Program-made: the position numbers and the translations under genes
The notes under the pieces: model-generated
Seen by the model: the letters and a program-made list of their open reading frames with translations, nothing else
The model's database searches: none
What the model was told of the DNA's origin: nothing
Origin: Arcobacter sp.
GTDB taxonomy: Bacteria > Campylobacterota > Campylobacteria > Campylobacterales > Arcobacteraceae
Assembly (NCBI GenBank): GCA_002869535.1
Contig: PKUK01000006.1
Span: 1-37,781, forward strand
Length of the DNA stretch: 37,781 bases
Direction of reading: 5' to 3'
Shown here: one piece after another, positions 25,585-33,641 of the stretch
How the letters are laid out: each line of letters starts with the position of its first letter
Numbering within the stretch: position 1 is the first letter of the stretch

Positions 25585-25835
25585 AATATTTATATTTGAG
25601 AGTTCGTTAGGCTAGGAGTTAACTCCTAGCTGATTAATTCTTTACACATAACTTAACCTCGTGTAATACGATCTAGTAAAACTTACCGATCTTGTCGCCA
25701 CTCAAGTTTAAAGTGTAATTATCTGACTGTCCCTCAAGCTAGTTAATTTATTTAAGTTTATTTAACCGCTTTGGATACTTTACCAATATATTAACTTTAA
25801 TGAACTCTAGATTTATTATATCATGCAGATACGAG
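25585..25835 (-). ncRNA. Candidate bridge RNA region of the IS110 element
   Basis: About 250 non-coding bases lie between the element's left end and the transposase start, as in IS110-group elements that encode a bridge RNA there. On the transposase strand a hairpin at 25709-25679 (stem AAACTT/AAGTTT) has GTGGCGAC in its loop. The same 8 bases end the element's other terminus (24491-24484, running into the CT core). That is what a left donor guide should look like. The loop continues AGATCG, close to AGATACG, the complement of the other donor side. I found no clear target guide. Confidence 0.5.
25611..25630. repeat. Perfect 20-bp palindrome in the IS110 leader
   Basis: GCTAGGAGTTAACTCCTAGC is fully self-complementary and lies 38 bases before the transposase start. 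It could end the bridge RNA, or hold down read-through into the transposase. Confidence 0.6.
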
Positions 25836-25964
25836 TTTATCATTGATGAGATACAAAATCTTACTTTATTAGATATTAAATTTGAAGAAATAAGAGATGG
25901 ATATAATCCAAATGACTCAAGAATGAGTCGTATTTATATAACTATATAGCAATGGACAATAAAA

Positions 25965-28040
25965 ATGGCAATTATAAATATTAAAAACTGTAATAGTATA
26001 GACGAAGCAAGTGTAACTATAGAAAGTGGTAGATTAAATATAAAATATGGAATTAATGGAACGGGAAAGAGTACAATTGCAAAAGCTATTAAGTTTCATA
26101 ATGAGCCAGAATTTTTAAATGAATTATTGCCATTTAAGTATTTTGAAGAAAATCTTGATAATAAGCAACCTTTAGTTACAAGTGTGGAAAATTATCAAAA
26201 TATAATGATGTTTAATGAAGATTATATTAATCAATTTGTATTTAAAAAAGATGAATTACTTGAAAATAGTTTTGAAATCTTTATTAAAGATGAAAAATTT
26301 GATGAAAATCTATCTAAAGTAGAATTATTATTTTCTCATGTGAAAAATACATTTCAATCAAATGAAAATTTGACTAAGATTTTAACTGATTTAAACGAAT
26401 TAAGTAATTCTTTTAGTAAGACAAAAGGTGGAGTTGCACAAAATAGCATAATAATGAAAGCATTAGGTGAAGGTAATAAAATTGATAATATCCCTGAAGG
26501 CTTAGAAGAATATTAAGATTATTTAAAAAGTGATAAAAATACGGCTTGGATAAAATGGCAATCTTCAGGAAAAGGATTTTTGGAAATTGCAGATAAATGT
26601 CCTTATTGTACTTCTTTAATTAAGACAAAAAAAGAGACAATAGAAAGAATATCAACTGAATATAATGATAAATCAATAGGACATTTATTAAAAATAATTG
26701 AAGTAATGGCAAGCTTAAAAGAATACTTTACTGATGAATCTCAGAAAACAATAGAAAAAGTTACAAAAAATAAGATTGGCTTAAATGATGCAGAAATCGA
26801 GTTTTTAAAGGGTATTTATAATCAGATTAATGTATTAATTAAACAATTGTCACAATTACAATACCTTGCTATATTTACCTTTAAAAATGTTGACGATATG
26901 TCTGAAAAAATAAATGAACTTAAAATAGATTTAGATTTAGTTCCTGCATTAAAGTCATCTGCAACAGAACTTATAATTAGTCCCTTAAATGAATCCTTAG
27001 AAGAGTTACTTAGTAAAGTTGATGAACTTAAAGGAAAAATGAAAAAGCAAAAACAATCAGTAGTTAAAAAAATAGAGAATTACAAAAATGAAATAAATGA
27101 ATTTCTTAAATATGCTGGGTATAAATATGTTATAGATATAGAAGAAGTAAATGAAGAGTACAAACTAAGATTACAGCATTCAGATATATCATCTTTTGTA
27201 GAAAATGGAAATCAACATTTAAGTTATGGTGAAAAGAATGCATTTGCATTGATGTTATTTATGTATGATTGCCTATCCAAGAATCCAGATTTAATTATTC
27301 TTGATGATCCAATATCATCATTTGATAAAAATAAAAAATTTGCAATAATAGATAGACTTTTCAGGGGTGAAAAATCTTTTAAAGGTAAAACAGTACTCTT
27401 GTTAACACATGATATAGACCCTATAATTGACATGTTTAAAGTGTTATATGGAAAGATAGAACCTGTTCCTGTCGCATCCTTTATAAAATCAAGAAATGGT
27501 ATGATAGAAGAAATACCAATATTAAAAGACGATTTACAAACTTTTGCGCAAGTATGTGATGAAAATATTTCAACTTCTAGTGATGATATTAATAAATTAA
27601 TTTATCTTAGAAGATATTTTGAAGTTTTAGATGATAAAGGTGTATCTTATCAACTTCTAGCAAGTCTTTTTCATAAAAGAGATACTCCTACCAAGTTTAC
27701 AGATAATGGTGAAGAGGATATGACTTTAGATGAAATAACAGATGCTACAAATAAAATCAATGAAAAAATAGAGAACTTTGTATATAGTGAACAATTATTA
27801 AAAATGAAGGACTTAAACAATTTAAAATCAATATATGGTTGTGCTGATAATGATTATGAAAAACTTCAATTATTTAGATTAATATATGAAGGTAGACATC
27901 CTAGTGATGTAGTTCAGAAGTTTATTAATGAAACATTTCATATTGAAAATGAATATGTTAGTCAATTAAATCCTAAAAAATATGAAATTATCCCTGAATT
28001 TATTATTCAAGAATGTGATAGATGTATTTTAAGTAATTAA
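25965..28040 (+). pseudogene. AAA_13-type ATPase (RloC/COG4694-like) with one in-frame TAA
   Basis: The frame of 691 codons is open except for TAA at codon 184 (26514-26516); the frame is unchanged after it. The ATPase parts are all present: Walker A GINGTGKST (29-37), a CPYC motif like a zinc hook, coiled-coil middle, ABC signature LSYGEKNAFAL, Walker B LIILDDPISSFD, and switch LLTHD. The C-terminal ~200 residues contain YEGRHPSDVVQKF and FHIENEY. AAA_13 proteins such as RloC and PrrC pair this ATPase with an RNase, but I cannot confirm a nuclease here. It begins 15 bases after the WYL-like gene, so the two were likely one operon before the IS110 insertion. Confidence 0.8.
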
Positions 28041-28051
28041 AAGGAAAAATA

Positions 28052-28279
28052 ATGACAACTTATAAAGATATAAATGGTGATTCGGGTGTTTTAAGATATA
28101 AAATTAACAATGATAAGATAATAGTTGAGTTTAAAGGAGGCTCTCAGTACTTGTATACATATGCAAGTGCCGGACAAACACATATTGAAAAAATGAAAGT
28201 TTTAGCACAAAATGGAGATGGATTAAATAGTTATATTAATAAATATGTAAAAAAACAATATGAATCAAAATTAAGATAG
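28052..28279 (+). CDS. KTSC-like small protein (75 aa)
   Basis: The pattern VLRYKINNDKIIVEFKGGSQYLYTY...GDGLNSYINKYVKKQY fits the KTSC domain (a short beta sheet, then an N-x-x-I-x-x-x-Y helix), a small domain found alone or fused to nucleic-acid enzymes; its function is not established. The ribosome site AAAAGGAAAAAT precedes the ATG, 11 bases after the ATPase stop. It is the second gene in the run and is followed 4 bases later by the next gene. Confidence 0.65.
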   Translation: MTTYKDINGDSGVLRYKINNDKIIVEFKGGSQYLYTYASAGQTHIEKMKVLAQNGDGLNSYINKYVKKQYESKLR

Positions 28280-28283
28280 TTTT

Positions 28284-29822
28284 ATGAATAGTTTTGAAGT
28301 ATATGGTAAAGAAGCAGAAAATATTTTAATAACACAAGTTAATCAACAACAACAAATAATAAGTGAAAAACTAGAATATTATAGTTCAGGTAACTTTTTT
28401 TTTAAATTACATAGACTTGTTAAAACTATAGAAGAATTTATAAATATTTTTACCTTTGGTTTAGAAAAAGATGATACTTTTGACAGTTTTGTATCCATGG
28501 AATTAAATATTTATAATAAATTTTTTTTAGGGTTAAATCCAATTTGGAAAAGAATTGAATATAAATATGGACAAGGTACTTGCAATAGATTAATTAATTT
28601 AGTTAAATATTCAATAGATATTAATAATTCTTTTAAAATGCTTGGATGGAATAACTTTGAAAATCAAAATAATTTAGAGTCAGTGATTGGAATGATTAAT
28701 TATTTTCAGTCTCGAAGAAGATATTTTATTAGTTTATTATATTCAATTGATACCTTAAAAAAAGGTTTAATTAGTATTCCAGAAAATGAACTAGTATTGG
28801 AACTTATTCCTATAATTGAATGTCATTGTTTACCATTAACTTCAATTCAAAATAAACAGGTTTTTCAAAAATTAAATAAGAATTTTAAATTAATTGTTGA
28901 TGGTATAAGGTGTACTAGTAATTACCATTATAATATATTAGATGAAAGTTATTTAGAACCTGAACGTATTTCACTATCTGAACATTTAGAACATAGAGAA
29001 ACTAATTATGAAGAAGATCCTTTTTATGTTGATGATTCAAAAATATTTTCAGTTAATGAGTTTAAAAATTCAATTATAAAAATGGAAAAATTTCATCAGT
29101 TCTATGTAACAGATATTTCAGAGTTTTTAATATTTAAAAGAATAATTTTTGAATTATTAGAACATATATATGATGAATATTTTATTTTTGTTGATGAAGA
29201 TATTTTTATAAATATTGTTAAAAAAAATTCAGATAAAAACAGTTCAAAAATTTTAGAATCATTAATTTCTAATTCTAATGATTATAATATAAGTATTAAT
29301 TCATATCAACCTGTAATTAAAATCGAATCAGGATATACTACAAATATAAATTTATTAATGAGATTTATGTATTTTTATAAAAATAAAATATTAAATAAAA
29401 AGAGAAGATTTCAAATACATTCTGGATTTATTTTTGAAGATGAAGTGAAAAATAAACTTAAAGAAAATGGTTTTTTTGTAACTGAAAATACAAAGAGAAT
29501 TGAAAGAAAAGAGTTTGATATTGTTGCAATAAGGAATAATACAATTTATAATTTTCAGTGTAAGAATAGTTTTATAGATATATCTTTGATTTATGCATCT
29601 CCTGAAAAATTTATAAGAAAAAGTAAACATTTACAAAATTATTTTAATAGAGCTTTGAGAAAAGAAGTTGAAAGGGAAAGTCTTCTTAAAGTAAAATTGA
29701 AAATTGAGGATATAAAACATTATGTTATTAGTCGTTATCCTATTGTAAGTGAGAATGAAAATATAATATCTTTTTTTGATTTACATGATTGGATTAAGAA
29801 AAATTTTAAAGATGAAATATGA
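28284..29822 (+). CDS. Large protein with C-terminal PD-(D/E)XK-like nuclease domain
   Basis: A 512-aa protein. The first ~370 residues are Asn/Ile/Phe-rich, mostly helical and unrecognised. Around residues 380-430 a restriction-endonuclease-like core appears: FEDEVKNKLKENGF (helix with Glu), KEFDIVAI (catalytic Asp), then IYNFQCKNS, a QxK version of the (D/E)xK motif. This arrangement is typical of Mrr/NERD-like nucleases, some using Q in place of E. The start ATG lies 4 bases after the KTSC-like stop, and the stop overlaps the next gene (ATGA). Probably a DNA-cutting component of the cluster (inference). Confidence 0.6.
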   Translation: MNSFEVYGKEAENILITQVNQQQQIISEKLEYYSSGNFFFKLHRLVKTIEEFINIFTFGLEKDDTFDSFVSMELNIYNKFFLGLNPIWKRIEYKYGQGTCNRLINLVKYSIDINNSFKMLGWNNFENQNNLESVIGMINYFQSRRRYFISLLYSIDTLKKGLISIPENELVLELIPIIECHCLPLTSIQNKQVFQKLNKNFKLIVDGIRCTSNYHYNILDESYLEPERISLSEHLEHRETNYEEDPFYVDDSKIFSVNEFKNSIIKMEKFHQFYVTDISEFLIFKRIIFELLEHIYDEYFIFVDEDIFINIVKKNSDKNSSKILESLISNSNDYNISINSYQPVIKIESGYTTNINLLMRFMYFYKNKILNKKRRFQIHSGFIFEDEVKNKLKENGFFVTENTKRIERKEFDIVAIRNNTIYNFQCKNSFIDISLIYASPEKFIRKSKHLQNYFNRALRKEVERESLLKVKLKIEDIKHYVISRYPIVSENENIISFFDLHDWIKKNFKDEI

Positions 29823-31300
29823 ACCTATCTAAATCCCTCTACACAAAAGGCATCCAATGTCCCAAAGCACTTTGGCTTAAAAAATATAATCCAAATGTTT
29901 TAACCCCACCTGACGAGCAAGCGCAGGCTATATTTGATACAGGAAATATAGTAGGGGACTTTGCTTGTCAACTTTTCCCTGATGGTAAAGAAGTACCTTT
30001 TACAAGGGAATATGATGAGATGATTGCTACAACTAAAAAGTGGCTTGATGAGGGATTGTCTAATATCTATGAAGCTACTTTTAATTATGAGGGTATTTTA
30101 GTCATGGTGGATATTTTGACTATAAGTGAGGGTGAAGTATCTATCTATGAAGTGAAAAGTTCAACTGAAGTAAAAGATATATATCTTCATGATGTATCTA
30201 TTCAGTATTATGTTCTTAAGAGTTTGGGTTATAAAATAAAAAGTGCTCATGTGGTACATATAAATAATGAATATGTAAGAGATGATGAGCTAGATATTTA
30301 TGAGCTTTTTAAAATAGTAGATGTCACAAGTGAAGTCAAGACAATGCAAACAAATATTCCAAATATCTTAAAAGAGTTTGAAACATATCTAAGTGATAAA
30401 GAAAATGAACCAAATATTGATATAGGAAAACATTGTAATAAACCATATGAATGTGATGCTAAAAACTATTGTTGGAAAGTACAAAGAGAAATTCCAGATT
30501 ATTCTATATTTAATATCTTCAATCTTGGAAGTAAAAAACAAATCGAACTTTATAATCAAGGCATCATAAATATAGCTGATATTCCGCAAGATTTTGACAT
30601 GACTGCAAATCAAAAACAAGCAGTAGAAAACTACAAATCAAAAGTAAGCTATATAGATAAAAATAGTATCGAAACCTTTTTACAAAACCTAACTTATCCA
30701 ATCTATCACTTAGACTTTGAAACCTACCAACAAGCCATACCACAATACAAAGGACTAAAACCCTTTGAACAAATCCCTTTCCAATATTCACTTCATATTG
30801 AGCACGAAGATGGAACGCTAATTCATAAAGAGTATTTGAGTGAGGATAGTATAGATAGTAGATATGAGTTAGCACAAAAGCTATGTGAAGATATCCCAAG
30901 TGATGTTACAGTATTGGCTTACAATATGAGCTTTGAAAAAGGTGTGATAAAAAGACTAGCAAACTCTTTTGCTGACCTTGAAGCGCACTTATTGGCTATA
31001 AATGAAAACATACAAGACCTAATGATACCTTTTCAAAAGAAATGGTATGTAACTCCAAGTATGAATGGAAGTTATTCTATAAAGTATGTATTGCCTGCTC
31101 TTGTACCAGAGTTTGAAAAAGCATATAAAGAATTAGAAGGTGTACAAAATGGAAGCCAAGCTATGAATGCCTTTGCAAGTATGAGTAAGCTAGAAGAGGG
31201 TGAGAAGATGAAACTTAGAACTGCACTTTTAGAGTACTGTAAACTTGATACTTTGGCTATGGTGAAAGTATTAGAAAAACTAGGCAAATTAAATGAATAA
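29819..31300 (+). CDS. DUF2779-type protein: Cas4/RecB-like domain fused to DEDD exonuclease-like domain
   Basis: A 493-aa protein. N-terminal part: CPKALWLKK (14-22), IYEVKSST (PD-(D/E)XK Lys motif), and a later cluster HCNKPYECDAKNYCW. Together these resemble the four-cysteine iron-sulfur layout of Cas4/RecB nucleases. C-terminal part: YHLDFETYQ (D299, E301), LAYNMSFEKGVI and YCKLDTLAMV, the DEDD exonuclease-like motifs of the DUF2779 family. Its stop overlaps the next start by 8 bases. The DNA is visibly less AT-rich than the genes on both sides, closer to sbcD, so its history may differ. Role in DNA end processing is inferred from the domains. Confidence 0.8.
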   Translation: MNLSKSLYTKGIQCPKALWLKKYNPNVLTPPDEQAQAIFDTGNIVGDFACQLFPDGKEVPFTREYDEMIATTKKWLDEGLSNIYEATFNYEGILVMVDILTISEGEVSIYEVKSSTEVKDIYLHDVSIQYYVLKSLGYKIKSAHVVHINNEYVRDDELDIYELFKIVDVTSEVKTMQTNIPNILKEFETYLSDKENEPNIDIGKHCNKPYECDAKNYCWKVQREIPDYSIFNIFNLGSKKQIELYNQGIINIADIPQDFDMTANQKQAVENYKSKVSYIDKNSIETFLQNLTYPIYHLDFETYQQAIPQYKGLKPFEQIPFQYSLHIEHEDGTLIHKEYLSEDSIDSRYELAQKLCEDIPSDVTVLAYNMSFEKGVIKRLANSFADLEAHLLAINENIQDLMIPFQKKWYVTPSMNGSYSIKYVLPALVPEFEKAYKELEGVQNGSQAMNAFASMSKLEEGEKMKLRTALLEYCKLDTLAMVKVLEKLGKLNE

Positions 31301-33356
31301 TTATTATGCAGAAAAACATCAAAAGCTATTAAATATTGGATATAGAAAAGAAGAATCATTTATTGAGCTATATCACATATACTTAGATAAAAAAAATAAA
31401 AATATATTAACAAATGAAAACAACAAACAGTTTTGGAATGGATTTGTAGAAATACATATTAATCTCTTACCTATGAATGAACTCTTTATACAATGTTTAT
31501 CTACAGCATTAAAAGAAAATCACATTTATACAAGAGATTTTATTCAAAATATAATTGAATCAAATCAAGAATTATTGTTAAAGGCTATAAAAAGGTCAAA
31601 AATATTTTTAGATATAAATAATAAAAATTTTCAAATCATTAAGGAGTGTTATTCAAAGAGAGAGTTAGATGATTTATTTTTTAAGTCATGTGATATTTTA
31701 TATAAGCAAAAACTATTATTAGAAAAAGAGAGAGATGATAAATTCTGTTTATTAAAAGAATTTGGTTATTTAGATTTAGTGTGTGCAATATCACTTTTTA
31801 TGATGAAAAATGTTAATGAAAATATAAATACGATTATTTATCAAATGAATGGAAATATATTAACAAAAATATTACACGATAGATTAAAAATAAAAGATAA
31901 AAGAAAAAAACCACATGATGATGAAAGTATAAAAAGATTTTATAAAATAATCATGCCTCAACAGAATTATGAAGTTTTAGATAGACTTGAAAGAATATTT
32001 GAATCATATAAAGGAATCTATTATTTTGAAGAAAATATATTGTCAACTTTTTGTTATGATGATAATTTTAAGTATGAGATAAAGGATAATGTATTTGAAT
32101 TAAATGTTATATGTCATTCAAAATATAAAGACTGGTTTAATAATGGAGAAAAAATAAATCTCCTTTTTGAATATTTTTCAGAAAAAGCATTAATAAGTTC
32201 TATAGAATTTATGTCAAAAAATATATTTGGATATCCAGAAAATGATGATATTAATAAACTTGTGAATATTAATACATTAGAAACTTATCTTTTATTACAA
32301 AACTTATATGGAATTTCAGATGATATTTCTATTTCAAAAAATACTACACTACCCTTATTTGAATCTATACATTCAATAAATAATTTAAGAGGATTATATC
32401 TAAAATATTTTTTACCTGTTTATTCAAATTTTTTAAAAGAAAAAGGTACTTGGAGTGAAGCATGGAAATCATTTCATTTTCATGGTATGAAAATTGGAAA
32501 AATGAGATTTCCTTTGATTTGTCAAAAAGAATTTCAGTTCACTGAGAATATGATAGGTTACGATAGCTCTATAACTGAAACAGATAAAAAAAATATTTAA
32601 TCATTTTTTACATTTGATTTACGTAAAGTACATACTAACAATGAAGAAAAAATACCAAATATATTTGAAAAACCGTTATTAAAATTGGATAATTTCGTTT
32701 TAATTATGCCTTTTGTACTAGGCGCACAAAATTCTTCGACATCATTTATTAATAATTTATTTAATGTTCATTTTAAAAGAACAGAATATAGAAAAAAAGA
32801 AGTTCATGACAGTGAGGAAAATCTTTCTGAAGTTTTTAGAACTAATGGTTTTAATGTAAAAACTGGTTACATGTTACCTTCTTCTGAAAAATATAATATT
32901 GGAGATATTGATTTGATTTGTGAAAAAGATGGATACCTCTTTGTATTAGAATTAAAATCTACATATATTCGAACAAGTTTAGAAAATATTTGGAATTATA
33001 AAAATAGAACTTTAAGAAAAGCGTCAAATCAATTACATAAAAGAAAAAGACTAATCAATGAATTATTGAAAAGTAAAGAAGAAAACTTTATGTCTTTAGC
33101 TGGTGAAGCTAAAGCTATTTATTATTGGATTATTGATACATCATTTGAATATGACCATGAACTAATTGATGATAATTTAAAAGTATCTATGTTTGAACTT
33201 ATATATGTATTAAATAGTAAAAATAAAGATTTCTACCCCAATGGTTTTGATGTATGTAAGTTTATTGAATTAATAGAATCAGGCTCAATGTGGAATAAAC
33301 TATTAAAAGAAGATATTCATATGACTGAAATAAATTATAAAATTCAAATTAATTAA
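31293..33356 (+). pseudogene. Unknown protein with C-terminal PD-(D/E)XK-like domain, one in-frame TAA
   Basis: A 687-codon frame, open except for TAA at codon 436 (32598-32600), with no frame change. The first ~430 codons are unrecognised, helical and Asn/Lys-rich. Past the stop, codons 480-570 show HFKRTEYRKKEVHDSEENLSEVF, then GDIDLICEKDGYLFVLELKST: the Asp and ExK of a restriction-like nuclease. If the stop is real, the nuclease part is lost or made separately from an internal start. The 8-base overlap with the DUF2779 gene indicates coupling. The layout (long unknown part plus C-terminal nuclease) mirrors the 28284-29822 gene. Confidence 0.65.
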
Positions 33357-33386
33357 TAGAAAAAGATTTCATAATAAGGATAAGTA

Positions 33387-33638
33387 ATGGGAAAGCCAAA
33401 TGTAAATGCGATTGATGCCCTTCCAAAAATACTACAGCGATTATCAAATGGTGAAAGTTTGTGTTTAATAAATTTGTCAAAACAATATGATGCACCAATC
33501 ACAACATTACACGATAACATAAAAAATATATCGTTAATTCTTTTCCAAATAAAACTAAGTAAAAAACTTGTTGAGAGAATGAAAAAAATATCTAATGATA
33601 TTACTGATAAACTGATTGAAAAAGAAGAAATGGAATAG
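33387..33638 (+). CDS. Small HTH-like protein (83 aa)
   Basis: The N-terminal half (NAIDALPKILQRLSNGESLCLINLSKQYDAPITTLHDNIKNI) looks like a helix-turn-helix: LINLSKQYDAPITTLHDNI fits the DeoR/HTH-11 pattern. The tail is a charged helix. AAGGATAAGT precedes the ATG. It ends 3 bases before the helicase gene, so they are coupled. Likely a regulator or DNA-recognition subunit of the cluster (inference). Confidence 0.6.
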   Translation: MGKPNVNAIDALPKILQRLSNGESLCLINLSKQYDAPITTLHDNIKNISLILFQIKLSKKLVERMKKISNDITDKLIEKEEME

Positions 33639-33641
33639 TTT

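Larger units (their letters stand above)
24485..25835 (-). mobile_element. IS110-family insertion sequence, 1351 bp
   Basis: Boundaries come from the interrupted WYL-like gene: ...GGTTGGAGAC-AG on the left and CAGATACG-AG-TTTATC on the right, so a dinucleotide AG (CT on the transposase strand) is duplicated. There are no terminal inverted repeats, as expected of IS110. It contains one transposase and a ~260-bp non-coding segment upstream of it. Confidence 0.85.
24305..25949 (+). pseudogene. Small WYL-like gene split by the IS110 element
   Basis: Codons 1-60 (24305-24484) encode MENIIKKAIENQQLLSFVYN...EPYTFG...GWRQ. The remainder resumes in frame at 25836 (FIIDEIQNL...) and stops at 25947-25949. 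Removing the insertion gives an uninterrupted 97-codon frame with the WYL-fold pattern: helix, LSFVYNG, EPY, GWRQF, then I.L.I closing strand. WYL domains sense ligands, often nucleic acids, in regulators and defence loci. AAAGGAAAAGAA precedes the ATG. As it stands only a 63-aa fragment would be made. There is no HTH, so it is a stand-alone WYL-like protein. Confidence 0.85.

Noticed and set aside
28284-29822. Calling the QxK protein an Mrr restriction enzyme
   Set aside because: Only the core Asp and QxK are visible, the first 370 residues are unknown, and no methyltransferase is nearby.
20815-32600. Reassigned TAA codon (alternative genetic code)
   Set aside because: Most intact genes here end in TAA at the expected place, so TAA works as a stop in this organism.
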